Origin: Rhodosorus marinus
Lineage: Eukaryota > Rhodophyta > Stylonematophyceae > Stylonematales > Stylonemataceae
Assembly: GCA_029953675.1 (NCBI GenBank)
Contig: JAMWBK010000001.1
Coordinates: 1,773,001 to 1,837,000, forward strand
DNA length: 64,000 bases
Reading direction: 5' to 3'
Shown: positions 10,587-22,160 of the stretch, piece after piece
Position numbering within the stretch: position 1 is the stretch's first letter
Layout: each line of letters starts with the position of its first letter
Translations under genes and position numbers: made by a program
Notes under the pieces: model-generated
The model's input: only the letters and a program-made list of their open reading frames with translations
What the model was told of the DNA's origin: nothing
Databases searched by the model: none

Positions 10587-12724
10587 TGCGGCATCGCATC
10601 AAGAATCGTGGCTCGAATCTCGGAAAAGGAGCGGGCGTTTCTAACCCCGTGGAGGTTGCTGATTGCTATTGGATTAGTGCAATGCCAGCCTAAATACTTC
10701 CACCTACTGCGACCATTCTTACTTCAGGCCGATGAGGCCTCACAAGTGGTCAGCAGATATGACAAGCTTGTTGAGCATGCCGAACGTCTGCAGCTTGGGG
10801 AAAGGACGTTTGCCGATTACATTATCATGGGCGCAGGGTCGTACTTTCTCAATGTGGATAGTCTGATGGGGTCTGTCGAATCTCTGTTCTGGAGTTTTGT
10901 TGCGGAAACGTACGAGGGCTTAGACGGTACCAGTTTGGTTTATCAATATGTGCGGCGGGTGGTTGTGATCTTCGACGCTATCCAGTTCGAGGGCGTTTGC
11001 GCCTTGTATGATGAAACAGTCAACTACATCAACGCTGACTTTGAAACGCACGTGGAACTACCGAAAATCCAAAGCCGACCATCCTTACAGCAGCAACTAA
11101 AAGATCTCCCCGAGGAAAACTTCACCGATGCTGAGGACGCTGTTCACCGCTGCTTTGACCTCTCCCTCGTGCACGTTAAAAAGAGCCGCACCGGGTCACC
11201 AGCCGAGTTCGCTTCAGGTGTTCACTATGCTCCACTCTCGCTCGCGGCAGTGCAGCACAAATTCGGACATAAATCCGAAGCGGAGGCCGCGCTTGGTGAA
11301 GCAGTAAATATAGCTCAGCAGATCGGTAACCAAGAATTCCAGTCCCTGGTAGCCCCATGGCTTGCGGAAATACACGACGATTGGAGGTTTTTGGAAACGA
11401 GGGGAACCAACTATGAAGCGGAACTCGAGCTCGCCAGAAAAGAGGTTGAAACCTTGGGGCTGGGTAAGCCCTCAGACGAACGGCTTTGTAGAATACGGAA
11501 GCACGTTGCGAAGGCGACCGCCCTGGCAAATAGTTCAGATCAGGCTGCTGTCCCTGGGTTTCTTCTTCTCGCCGGTGCTTGGCTGCTGGAGGGCGGGAGG
11601 TCCGTGGCATATTCCTACGCACAGCTCGCTCTTCGCCGATCGAGCCACTTGGATGGTAGCCTCCATGCTAATGCTTTCTGCGCTGTACAGTCGCTACGTT
11701 TCGATGAGGGGTATCCTGAGGAGGCCTTGGACGCGCTCTTCGACCAAGCGAAGAACGCGGACAGTGGTTCTGTTCTAGTCCGAACGACTCTGAAGCTCTC
11801 GATCGAACTGGCACTCGCAAAGGGTGAGATTCGAGTAGCGGAGGCGCTCTTGAGCAGAGCGTCGGGGCTGGATGATAAGGATAACGATTGCGCTGCTCTT
11901 CTTGCAAGTGCAGAGTGCTGCCTCGCCAAGGGAGATTTGTTCGAAGCAAACAGATTGGCTGAGGAACTGGTGCTTGAAGCTGCACAGAGACGTACGTATA
12001 ACACAACATCGAGCAACACGTGTCTATTGTCTGCAAATTTAATATACATTCAAAGTCTTTGTGTTCATGGAAGGCCCCGCCTTCCACAAGTCGGTGGGGG
12101 GCGCTTGCTGGTTTACCGTTATCGTAGCGTTTGCTCAGCGTCTTTCTCTCCCTCCATCATTTATATGTAGGGCTGTGTCCTTTCGTTGTGGAGGCCTACC
12201 TGATCCAGGCGCAATCCCACCTCAAAGCACAATCTGTGTCCTCGGCCCTTGCTCCGGTTCTCTCCGCTCTGTCGTTTGCAAACTCTTTACGATGGCAGCC
12301 ACAGCGATGCAGGGCTGTAGGAATGCTGGCAAAAATTCATTTGTTCCTCGGTCAACGAAATGAGGCTTTGTTGAAAATGCGACAGATAACTCCCGTCGCA
12401 CTCAACGCGCTCCCCTGTCGGCATAGAGGGGAGCACTACCTCATTCACGCCATGTGCATGGCCGAGTGCGATGGCCAAGCTTATGAAGAAATTGTGGCTG
12501 AGCTCGAGAGAGCACGGACGAACTTTGAAAAGGCCTCATGCCTTACAGGCTTTCTGGAAACAGAGATCCTCGCGGCGAAGACGGCGGATCGGTTTTCGAA
12601 GCAGAAGGAGCGAGATCAAGCCGCCAGGGAAGCCCGAAGCATTGCCAAGAGGATTGGGGCAGCCGCGCGAAAGCTGCCAAAGGCAGAACTTGGCCGGCTG
12701 CTAGCTCTGGCTGCAATGAACTAG
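10587..12724 (+). CDS. ANAPC5: Anaphase-promoting complex subunit 5 (APC5)
   Basis: APC5 is a TPR scaffold subunit of the APC/C ubiquitin ligase that drives mitotic exit. Two exons are supported: 10587-11991 and 12171-12724, joined at phase 1 (GTACGT donor, TATGTAG acceptor), for about 650 residues. The APC5 signature is clear near residue 210: HYAPLSLAAVQHKFGHKSEA followed by the acidic/helical stretch ALGEAVNIAQQIGN. The remainder is Ala- and Leu-rich helical repeats as expected of TPRs. The N-terminal block ERAFLTPWRLLIAIGLVQ also fits the family. No ATG is present at the start of the first exon, which follows a TTAG acceptor at 10583-10586, so a short upstream coding exon must exist. It is convergent with the GTPase gene, 137 bases apart. 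Confidence 0.85.
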
Positions 12725-12861
12725 AACAACTGATGTGAGCAAAGAAAGAATCACTAACGAACTGTTCAGCCCTGTGCAACCTCGCAGAGCACGTACAGCT
12801 GCTTTCCCACAGTTTTTTACCTGTTCCCCAAGCGTAGACAGCAAATATGAAGATGTCTTCT

Positions 12862-14510
12862 TCAAAAAGAGAAGTCTTCAGCGCCAGGAACCCGCTTTTC
12901 TTCACCGAGAGCATCCTTTTCCTCTGTCTCCCTCTCATCTGGGGATTCTAGCGCGAGTTCACCGAGCAGACCCGAGCGAAAATCGGTGAGAAACCGTCGC
13001 GCGAAGCGCTCCGTGTCTGATGCGAACGACTTGTCTGCCACTGCAAACTAGCGGGATGCAGAAGAAAATTGTCACGCTTTAGACTAGTCCGGGCGATGCC
13101 TGCTCAAGGTTTCGTACGCGGGAATGAGATTCTTATACTAATAGCAGGACACTTACCAAGTACTCATCACCAGCCATCTCCCCGAATTGGACACCGTAGC
13201 GGTTCTGGGAGCGATGAAAAAAGCAAAAAGAATATCGCAGACGTTCAGATCATGCGGCATAGAGAACAGTAGAAGCATAACCTTTCGTAAAGAACTTGAA
13301 CAGAGGGACCAACAGCAAAACGCAAAGCTGCGAGTGGACCATTCCTTTTCCAAATAGCCGAATCTTGTTGAAAGCAAAACAACCCCGTTATCAAGAACAT
13401 CCAGCTTACCTCAATCCTTTCCATGTCTACAAAACCGTTGATTCTTGTGGACACGGATCTTAATTCCTCTGCGAGAAACGCCTAAAGCACGAATGCATAG
13501 GGCTGGAAGTTCAGATAACAATTGAGGAGGTTGGGAACCAGCAAAACCCACTGGGATGCTGTACGTACAGCTACTAGCTGGTTGTCATAAGAGGCCTCTC
13601 CGATATCATCGCATACAGCAAGCCGGCTAGCAGTAAGTTGACTAACGAGCTTCATTGGTATGATACCCGGTGTGTCGAGCAGCTCAATATCGCTAGAGAT
13701 CCGAACCCACTGCAATCCTCTCGTGACTCCGGGACGATTCTCAGATTTTGCAGCTCGTTTGTTGACTAGTCTATTGATCAGAGCGGATTTCCCTACGTTC
13801 GGATACCCGAGCACCATGCATCTGACGGGGCGAGGCAGCAGGCCACGTTTCTTGCGCTTCTCGTTCATGGCAGTGCCAGCTTGCAACGCCGCACGTCGAA
13901 GCTGAGGTACGCCTTCCCCTTTTTGAGCGTTTGTGAAAAACACGCTGAAACCGCTGTCCGACAAATGCCGTTTCCACATCACCTTTGCCTTTTCAGGAGC
14001 CATGTCGGACCTGTTCATGGCCACGATGCAGGGTTTGTTGCCCACCCTGCGTAGCCGTGCAGAAACAAGGGGAAAAGGTGAGCACAGACGGTTAACTCCA
14101 GCCGCAAAAGACACTGAGGAGGCTCTTCCGCCAATACGCCATTAGACGAATCTAAGAAATCAGTTGGTGCTAGTACGAACGTACCACTTTTCTACGAGGG
14201 GGTGCGCAGTTGATCTTGGGATTCTGCAGTCACGCATCTCAATGACGACATCAACTACCGACAACATCTCCTTCAGCTTTTTCTCAGCCTTTGCAATATG
14301 TCCGGGGTACCAGTTTATCAAAGGACGAACTAGCCCTTCCTCAGGCAGTTTATCCCTCCCTTTCGCCATCGCAATCACTTCTGGACGAACTCGTCGATAA
14401 CCGCATCTCGAACCAACCCGCGCGTTCGACGAAAACGCATTCACCTGTCCAGCCGACACAAACAATAACATCGTATTCATCCTCTCCTCAACAAAAAAAA
14501 ATCCGCCCAA
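12862..14510 (-). CDS. RbgA/YlqF-type ribosome biogenesis GTPase
   Basis: This is a circularly permuted GTPase that helps mature the large ribosomal subunit, here probably of an organelle. Five exons join in phase: 14185-14510, 13569-14046, 13410-13481, 13157-13204 and 12862-13047 (TGA), for 369 residues. Permuted motifs appear in order: [17 protein letters not shown]5/G4 region with VAMNRSD, P-loop [14 protein letters not shown], switch PGVTRG, then LLDTPGIIP (G3). The final exons restore the family tail, ending [14 protein letters not shown], which matches the usual DFRSGKLGRITLE. Residues 1-50 form a likely organelle targeting peptide. Several exons are tiny (48 and 72 nt), so a single-frame search would lose them. 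Assignment to the mitochondrion (MTG1-like) or plastid is not possible from sequence alone. Confidence 0.9.
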
Positions 14511-16031
14511 GAAGACCTTGGTCCCCTTTCTTCAAACCCGGCTTCAGATCGTTCGTCCTCTTCTCCAATCCCCGTGAAAAAACAAACCAGTTCCAATTAT
14601 GTGTACTATCTATACACAATACAATAATAAGATCTAAAAGGATTCTTCAGCAACCATGACTCCTCTCACCTTCCTCCCTCCCCAAACTAATGCCCATCCA
14701 TCGAGGTTGTCCAAAAATCTCGTGAGAATGTATTTTCTGGGGGCAGGCGTTTTCCGTCTGACGTGAAAATCTATATTGAAGGAGTAAATGACGCAGGACG
14801 CGCACTACTCAAAATTGCCAGACCGGCGTCTCACTTCAGACGTTAAACTCGACTCAAAAGCTTGGGCATCAGTAGCCATGATACCTTGGCCCGGCTCGTA
14901 TTTCATCTTTTTCAAGAAAAAAACAACTCGTCCGTCTTCACCACCGCTTTAGCAAATTATCGTGAAAGAAAAAAAACGGAGATTTTACAACGCACGGCTT
15001 ACGTCGGACATTTGACGCTGACTCTTGCTTGCTATGGGCGAAAATGGGAATCCACCAAAAAAATTAAAAAACTCTAGCGGAAATGATACATAAAAATAAA
15101 ATAAAACCAAACCCTTTTATTTCGAAAACAGTTATTTCCGAATACCGTATTTCCAGCAAAAAACCTGGCTTCTGCTAAGTAATTGATTATTTTAGTAATA
15201 TTCAATTTCACAGGGCGGCAGCAGGGGGCTCTTTAGAAGCCACTTCTTGATGAGACTGTGTTTCTGAGTCAACAGCCGCGCTTTCAAAGAAGGGGACTTT
15301 CAGTACTGGACGATTGAGTGCTTAATGAATCCTCTCTCCACGCCCCACGCCCCAAGTCCTGCCCCGCTAGCAGGAACTTAAGCATGTTGTGATGCTTCAG
15401 TTCCTATAATGCTCTGAGCATTATCTTTCCGCGAAGGTCCTCCGGGCAAAGGATATCTCGCTAAGCCCTGGGCAGAGGGGCTGAAACTCATGACACCAGT
15501 ATACAGTTCTGGGACATACGTGACGCGCAAACGCACGCACGTGGTGACGTTGTTCTAGTAACCCAGAGCAAGCATTGATATACCGGGAGCTTACTGTCTA
15601 AGACCTCAATCCACCCGCCGGCGTTGAACGCTGGAAATGAGAGTTTATATAGAGAGCTCGGTAGGGTTGGTTGGAACCAAGGAGCTGCTGGAATATGGAG
15701 GAAGTGCAGAGCTCGAGGGGCTTCAACCAAGAAAAGTGAAGCTGGAACAAAACGGCGAGAAGATGTAGAAGAGTGCATTCACATCGAAAGCGAGCAGAGG
15801 CGTTTAATTTTGCTATTCGGTGTGGAGGGCAAGTTGATTCTGTTTAAGAGCTCAGGTATCGTTCAAGAGCTTCGAAGGGAAATCTGAAAGACTCAGAGGT
15901 TTTAGGAAGTGCAAGGATGGATGTGAAGATCGAATCGGATATAGGATAAGATTCCGTGAACAGTGTGACACAGGTTTCGTGGGTAGGAGGTTAGATTCTA
16001 TTCTGCTGGCAATACTTTAAAATTTCAGCTG
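14511..16031. other. Intergenic region between divergent genes
   Basis: This divergent spacer separates the RbgA-type GTPase and the DUF599 gene. It is AT-rich near 15060-15200. Open frames near 15490-15890 overlap each other on both strands and have no recognisable motif, so none is called. The right part should hold the DUF599 promoter and leader. Confidence 0.5.
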
Positions 16032-16966
16032 ATGGTTCCGCTGTGGTTGGAGGTGCTGCTCATTGTATTCTCGTATGCTATGACTGTCGGATTTCTATTA
16101 CTTTCAGTTGTAGCCCGAGGGAGTCGATGGATGTATGGGCACAACGCGTTGTTGAGGAAGCGGTGGACGAAGAGAATGCTAAGTCGTGAAGCAGACGCTC
16201 TGGCCCTTCTCGGTGTTCAGACTTATCGGAACGTTATCATGTCGAGTTCCTTTCTAGCCACAGCCGTGCTAGGGATTTCGTCCTTTTTCCTCAGCACCGT
16301 GTTTAGTTCGGACGAGGTACAATTCCCCGAAAGCAGCGACGCAGTGGGCGACCCTACTCGCTCGTGCAAGTCCAGTACTCATCTTTCTCCCAACGTACTT
16401 GTTTGAAATGACCCGCGTTTAGACTGAAATGATCACGAAAATATCGCTGAACGATCCGCTCACTAGCGTGGACCCTGAGACTGGCCTCCCTTATATAAGC
16501 GTGACGGTGAAGTTGATGATCCTGTTCATTATTTGCTTCGTGGCGTTTTTCTTCATGACACAAAGCATTCGACTGCATATGCACCTTGGATTTGCGATGA
16601 AGGCGAACACGGGAGATGAGATCACCGACGTTATCAGAGGTTTGCGAGTTGCACGGCCCGTACAAACATAAGTACTGGTTGATCGAAACATCTTAAACTC
16701 GTAGTATGTGCTTTCTTCTTGACTTTCCAGAAAGAACAATGTCATCGGCAGTTCTTGGGCAATCCTACTTTGCATTTGGACTGCGAGTATTCTACCTGCT
16801 CTTCCCTTCTGTGTTGTGGCTGCTGGGAACGATGTGGTTGGTAATTGGTAGTGTTTTTACAACGGTCGGGCTTTTCGTGTTTGACACTAACCACGACAAT
16901 TGGGGCAAGCGCTTCTCTGTCTCGTCCCACGATGGTGGGCTCGATCACGTGCTCAACGAACCGTAA
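16032..16966 (+). CDS. DUF599 family membrane protein
   Basis: This is an uncharacterised integral membrane protein of the DUF599 family, known from plants, algae and bacteria. Exons 16032-16316, 16423-16639 and 16731-16966 join in phase for 245 residues. Hydrophobic helices are visible at residues 5-25 (LEVLLIVFSYAMTVGFLLL), around 75-90, around 120-140 (LMILFIICFVAFFFM) and two near 190-225. Family features include the ALALLGVQTYRNVIMSSSFLA segment after the first helix, the RLHMHLGFAM block and the FYLLFPSVLWLLG helix. The end is hydrophilic. No biochemical function is established for the family. The start ATG is the first in frame and follows a noncoding stretch. Confidence 0.85.
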
Positions 16967-17620
16967 ACTGTGGTGCACTGGTGAGCATCGCCATGCAAAT
17001 AAGACATTGTCCGCATAGTATGGAGTTCCCTCTTTTTCGAGGGGAAGTCGCTCGACGAGACGATGTCCTGGAGACCTGCGTAGATCTGTCCCAAAGTGGA
17101 GGAGGGCTTTGTAGTACTGTTCTGTGGGTACTAGATGTACTTCGTCTTAGAGGCTTGAAACCCATGAGCCGAGGAGGAGGAGACGTCAGTTGAAGTTTCC
17201 GAAACACCGAAACACGAGGTTGCGTAGCGAGCTCTGAGCTCGCGTACCTAGGATATCCTCAACGTCCCGACCACTAGTTTTTACAAATGATCGTTTCAAG
17301 CCTGAGAAATCCGTCCGGAGGCTTTGGGTCTGAAGTTGAATGCGTGGCAGTCGCGGTCCTGTGTGTTGTGACAATGGTTAGCTCAGAACTTGACTGGATT
17401 TTGGTCACTGCATGTATCCAGTGGTTTGCGATTCGCTTTTTCATCACGGCTAAGCCGGTGAAGATGAAGTGAACTAAACATTGTTTATATCTTCAACACA
17501 AAAAACTCGCTGTACCTGCGAGGAACGTAGCTACTAGAATCCACATCTGACCTTCCCGTTTCGGCTAGACTTCAGGAACACAGTGGTGAGTGCCAGTCAA
17601 CACAAGATCACCATCGTAGC
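16967..17620. other. Spacer between convergent genes
   Basis: Nothing firm is seen between the DUF599 and hydrolase genes, which converge here. A 61-codon plus-strand frame at 17287-17472 encodes two hydrophobic stretches but has no homology I recognise. It may be chance or 3' UTR sequence. Confidence 0.4.
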
Positions 17621-18673
17621 TCACTTCTTCGTTGCGGTGAGGAATTCCTTCATTTTCGAATGAAACTCTTGTTTACATGCAACCATCACCCAGTGCACCG
17701 CGGGCAGAAAAACCGCTTCAGAATGGTCGCTACGTTGCTGGAGGGACTGTAGCCACTGTTCAGGACAAAATTTCATGTCCTTTTTTGTCCCAACGAAAAA
17801 CAGAACCGGGTGTCGTGGGAATGTTCGAATATCCAACTGTATAGGTACGGGCAAAGTAATGTCTATTAGCGAGCGCTTCTTTCGTAGCGAGATTTCGACT
17901 GAACCCATACGTCCGAAACAAATGTTAAATCGGAGCAGCTGACTAGGAGAGAGCTTACCGGTTCCGGGGGTTTTCGAAGGCCAAGGCACATGGCGACTCG
18001 ATCAAGATGAGCATTCCAATAGCTATGCCCGACGTCGGCTGTCAGTTGCGATATGTCAGTATCACTCTCAGAGGCCATGTACGCCATGTGTTTGCGTGCA
18101 CCCCGATCCGCCCAGTCTTGTAGGAACGGAACGAATCTTGCCACAAGATAGTAGAAAATAATTCGGTATTGGTAGAAAACTCCAGCGAAGAATAAGCCAA
18201 CGAGTTCTTTTACCCTAGACATATCGAATGTACAGCGCTGTAAGTATCCTGTTCGAATATCCGAGAGTAGAATGTAGAGCAAACCTCGGTGGCTGCATCC
18301 ATACGGGCCCCACATCAACTCCGATCGTTCGGGAGACCTTCTCCGAATGTTTCAGAATGTACTTAAAACCATATACGGAACCCCAGTCGAACAGACAAAG
18401 AGTGATTGGGAAGCGACCGCGACAACTCTCGTCGATGGTTTCAGCGATCATGTCCACAACTTCATCCACGTTGTAGCCAGATTTTCGATATACTCCAAGA
18501 GACTTGGCCTCCTCACGACTACTGTACATTGGCAGCCCGATACTCACACAACGATATTCATTGGAAAACTCCTTAACCGTATCATCCCAGAGCCTGGGAG
18601 TATCTGGCCACCCATGAATGAATACAATCGTCTCCGCTCCACCGTCATTCACAACCTCGAAATGTAAACCCAT
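17621..18673 (-). CDS. Alpha/beta hydrolase, epoxide hydrolase-like
   Basis: This is an alpha/beta hydrolase fold enzyme. Exons 18285-18673 and 17959-18214 join at phase 2; the last exon ends at TAA 17621. The oxyanion motif HGWPD lies near residue 20. The nucleophile elbow reads LFDWGS, with Asp in place of the usual Ser, as in epoxide hydrolases and haloalkane dehalogenases. A hydrophobic cap follows (FYQYRIIFYYLVARF), then HPVLFFVGTKKD and the probable catalytic His in FLPAVHWVM. Total length is about 300 residues. The third exon's acceptor is unresolved: AAG at 17879-17881 gives an 80-nt intron, whereas CAG at 17939-17941 gives only 20 nt. Both keep frame. The substrate cannot be predicted; no targeting peptide is visible. 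Confidence 0.8.
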
Positions 18674-19432
18674 CCGTCAGACGAAACCAGTCAAGCACCT
18701 ACTCAACTACTTCCAAAAAAAAAATCACTGAAGAACATTCCATTCTCCCGTTGCAAAGTGCTTCTCAGTCAGCCACCCCACCTCCACCACCTCGCAACGT
18801 CCCCCCACTCAAATCCTTCTCAACACACCCAGACCAGAAGAATATCTTGCAATTTGACCAAAGTATCTGAAACTGATTTGGGGACCATCAGTCTCTAAGA
18901 ATGTGCAACCTCAGAGGCGAAGCATCCGCTGTGTACCTTTCCAACCGTTAGCCGGGGAGGCCATCCGGGATCTCATCCCTAAGAGGGTACTGCGGTAGTA
19001 GAGCAGTATTGTAGGTACTTAGTAGATGACCGGTATGTAGTAACGTAGACGATTGTATCGTGATTGATCTGCATAGTCCGTCCTCGTCGTACGACAGTGG
19101 ACTACTGGATCGAGTACTTAATGAATTGTAGGTGCTCAGGCATGTTAGGGATCAGTAAAACAGGGGTACAGCAAATGCACTCAATAAGTACTCTAACGTT
19201 CGTGGTCTCCAACCACGATGGGCGTCGTGTGGTGAAGGCCGCATAACTTTCAACGCGGAAAACCAGTACCGCGATTCTGTGCACCAATCGAGGTTGCTGT
19301 ACCAGTGAGTGGCTGGACACCTTTCCTCATTCTTCTCACAAGAGCCGGACTCGGGTAGCAGGGTACAACCAGAACAAAATCTACTGTTTTGCTACCAGTG
19401 GACCGGTTGCCATGGTCTGTTCACTGATTAAT
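18674..19432. other. Intergenic region, probably decayed element sequence
   Basis: No gene is seen upstream of the hydrolase gene. Short minus-strand frames around 19100-19320 adjoin the gag-like fragment and may be further relics of the same retroelement, but no protease, reverse transcriptase or zinc-knuckle motif is visible. Confidence 0.4.
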
Positions 19433-19873
19433 CTACCTTTGAGTAGTAGTAGTCCGATCCCGCGCCCATGCTTCGCTAGCTGGCCGTATGCGCTTCCCGT
19501 GCATGGCCATATTATCAGCCTCGTGGAGCATAGATCCATTTCTTGAATTTAGTTTCAATTCGTCAACGAAGAGGACATACTTCCCTGTCTCTGATGCGTT
19601 CGGAAGCAGGATGAGTAGGCCATTAAAGTGTGAGACGTAGGATGTTTTGGAGCAACGTGCTTGGGCTCTCGCCAACTGGTGCTTGGCCCACAAAGGCGGA
19701 TCACGGGGATCGATCTGCTGACACAGAGCAGTCACAAAGTTCTCGAACGTCTCGGGATGAGGATCACAGGTCTGGAGGGCATACCAGTTGCAGACATGCC
19801 TGGTCAGCGAGGCTCCACAATGCTAAGGTTGTAGTCATCATCGGCGTCTGACAGCTGGGCCAGGCGGAACATC
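19433..19873 (-). pseudogene. Retrotransposon gag-like fragment, broken
   Basis: The minus-strand frame at 19804-19433 reads like a Ty3/gypsy-type Gag core: Asn-Trp-Tyr-Ala-Leu, then FVTALCQQIDPRDPPLWAKH, then a Gln/Ser/Tyr helix (CSKTSYVSHFNGLLILLP) and ETGKYVLFVDELKL. This follows the Gag pattern F..L...F, L..L.Q..S...Y...F..L. The frame breaks near 19805, where an upstream segment (AQLSDADDDYNLSIVEP, 19873-19808) continues in another frame after a stop. No LTR, protease or polymerase region was found. It is therefore best seen as an old, inactive fragment. Confidence 0.55.
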
Positions 19874-20685
19874 CCCCCCCGAATTCCATGAACAACTGTC
19901 ATTGATGGTAGCGTCCTCGCTGGCCATCATGCGGCGTCGGCTGATGCGCCAGTAGTTTGAACAGCGAAGTTGGCATCGTCTTGAACCGCACACTTACCAT
20001 GGTCCCGGTCACTCTTCAGGGTAGGTACCGTCACATCGCCTAACAGTTCCTGATGTAAACGGGTTGACTACAGAATTTAAACTAGAGCCGGATTATGTGC
20101 TCGGAGTTTTGACTGCGATGACAAAATCCAGAGAGGAAGATGGTGTTACTGGCTGGCTGTCAAACAGTATTCCCAAAACAAGTAAAAGCGAAACCCGAGA
20201 ATCTGAGTTTTGGCCCAGTCCCAGGAATCTAACTTCTCCAGTCAGCTCGGAGCGAACACCGCGGATTTCGATAACAAATCGAAAAAAGGGACCGTGCACT
20301 GCTGGCTCCGAAGTATTTGGGAAGGACAGCCAGGAAAAATTTCAGGTCTTGTAGTGCTGCTGACGGAATCACCATATGAGCACAATCACAAGCAGTAGTT
20401 AGTACTTTGTACAACGAGGATATAGGGGTAGGTATTGTATCGATCGGGGGTAGCGCGTCTTCATCTCGTTGCGGAATCTGAGTTGAGCCGAGTCGCGCTT
20501 CTTTCGTGTGGATATTGCAGGAGCCCATCGGGATTGGAAGGGAGAAGACAGTGCTTGGATCTTGTTTTCACCTAGCGAGCTCAGTCAACAGCTTTCAGAT
20601 GAGTTGATGTTTTGGAAGTTACCGAAAGCTTGTGGTAAGCCTGGGTTGTCGTTTTTAGAGGGGAGTTGTTCCAGATTGGGGAAAG
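19874..20685. other. Intergenic region and Kish leader
   Basis: No supported gene is seen. The last 180 bases hold an open segment (20508-20640, GAHRDWKGEDSAWILF) followed by a GTAAGC site. It could be an upstream leader exon of the Kish gene or chance. Confidence 0.4.
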
Positions 20686-21084
20686 ATGTCCGCGATATTT
20701 AACTTTCAGAGCCTTCTAGTAGTCGTACTGCTATTCATTTGTACGTGCGCGTATATTCGAGCTCTGTATCCGTCGATTCTTGATAAGAACAAGGATGGGT
20801 AAGGGTCACTCACATCAGGTTCCCGAAAGCGAGCTATTCGACAGCAGCTCGGAACTAATCGAAGGAAACCCTTTTTTCCATTTTTGAACACCAGGTGGTT
20901 AGGGCTATTTTGGAAAGCAGCTCGTATAGGTAAGTAGCAGAAAACAGATCGTTTGCTTTTTGAGATGCACCGTGCTAATACCTAGGCGTCCCGCATGCTC
21001 TGTCTTTTAGGAGAAAGACTGAGCCCTTACGTTTCAGGAGCCTGTATTCTTATGGGTGTCAGCTTACTGGTTTATCGCGGTTAG
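20686..21084 (+). CDS. TMEM167: Kish / TMEM167 family protein
   Basis: Kish proteins are small Golgi membrane proteins of the early secretory pathway. Three exons, 20686-20798, 20895-20929 and 21011-21084 (TAG), join in phase and encode 73 residues, the standard family length. The sequence begins [20 protein letters not shown], nearly identical to the family start, and continues [31 protein letters not shown] and a second hydrophobic helix. Two transmembrane segments flank a short lumenal or cytosolic loop. The middle exon is only 35 nt, so no open frame of useful length reveals this gene. The same frame stays open for 63 codons after the TAG (separate entry). Confidence 0.93.
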
Positions 21085-21276
21085 GAACCGTGGACGCAGC
21101 TCCAAGGCCCAGGGCTGTTCAGCTGGTTCGCTGCGGGCTTTGCTGTAATTCTTGAGGCACATCTATCTCACACAACCAGATCGTTTTTCTTTGCCCTTCG
21201 AACGAACCTGAAGGACGATATTAGCCACCTTCATGCACTGGTAAAAAAGGTCGATGAACCGCATCTACATATTTAG
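21085..21276 (+). other. In-frame open segment after the Kish stop
   Basis: After the Kish TAG the same frame runs 63 sense codons to a second TAG at 21274-21276. The translation is protein-like, with a hydrophobic segment (LFSWFAAGFAVILEAHL) followed by a charged tail. Possibilities are stop-codon readthrough, the last exon of another gene using the GGTTAG acceptor, or chance (a 63-codon open run is not very rare). Kish orthologues normally end where this gene's TAG lies, so the extension is not needed for function. Confidence 0.35.
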
Positions 21277-22160
21277 CACCTCTGAGCTCTGCCGAGGTCG
21301 TCATGTGGTTCATGGCGAGCATGCGATATTCGAACTGGAATTTTCCGTATGAAGAAAGGAGTACTATCTTGCTAAACATTGAAGGACATCCGTTTCCGGT
21401 CAGGTATTGCACATCCTAGATCAGGAATTCTGCTGGACCTTCCAACAGTGCGCGGAGCTTCATCTCAATACACACGCGTCCCGACATCATCAAAACGCGT
21501 TTCTTTCGTCCTTGGCGAAAGAAACTGCCATCAACAGCACGCTTTTACCCAAGCATGTAGTCGAACTCACTGGAATGAACCAGTTTCAAAGAGTCCCAGA
21601 CACATCTTAGTGCTTCAAGCCTGGCGACGGAGCTTCATCTAAGCCACCTCCGCCAGGCTACCAGTTACAATGAAAAGCCTTTTGTATCAACGTCATGGCC
21701 CAATATCATCTGTCGGACGTGAAAAGTTTCCGAGAGGGAGCCAGTCTCATAAAGGAGACGAGCATGAATAAGGAAACCTCATTCAGTTTTTTGATGACAA
21801 ACAATGAGTTTAGTCTCGCAACTCATTATTATGTAGACAGCTGTATCAAAATATAGATGGTCATCACCTAGAAGTGCATCAACCTAGACGACCTCCCGTG
21901 TCATCGGCCAAGGTCCTTTTGGCCCAACGCGTTTCCTTTCGTTTATCACGCCAATTACATTTGACGTTAAAATTCTTATCCTGTCCGAGAAATTGTAATG
22001 CGTCAGACGGGAGACAGCGTAGGGCGGGGTATTTAAAGGGGTGAGATTATGGGTTGGGCTGGACGAGAAGGTCTTGAAGTAGTTGTAAAGTAAAGCACGA
22101 TCAACAATTGAATTGGAATTTACTTGTTCTAGTCTTGTGAGGTTGCAGAGAGGAACCAAT
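21277..22160. other. Intergenic region
   Basis: No gene is recognised. Short frames on both strands lack motifs. The right end is the 5' flank of the R3H/G-patch gene. Confidence 0.45.

Noticed and set aside
11615-12087. Long minus-strand open frames (about 140 codons)
   Set aside because: They lie wholly opposite the APC5 exons, have Ser/Arg-rich shadow composition and no motif.
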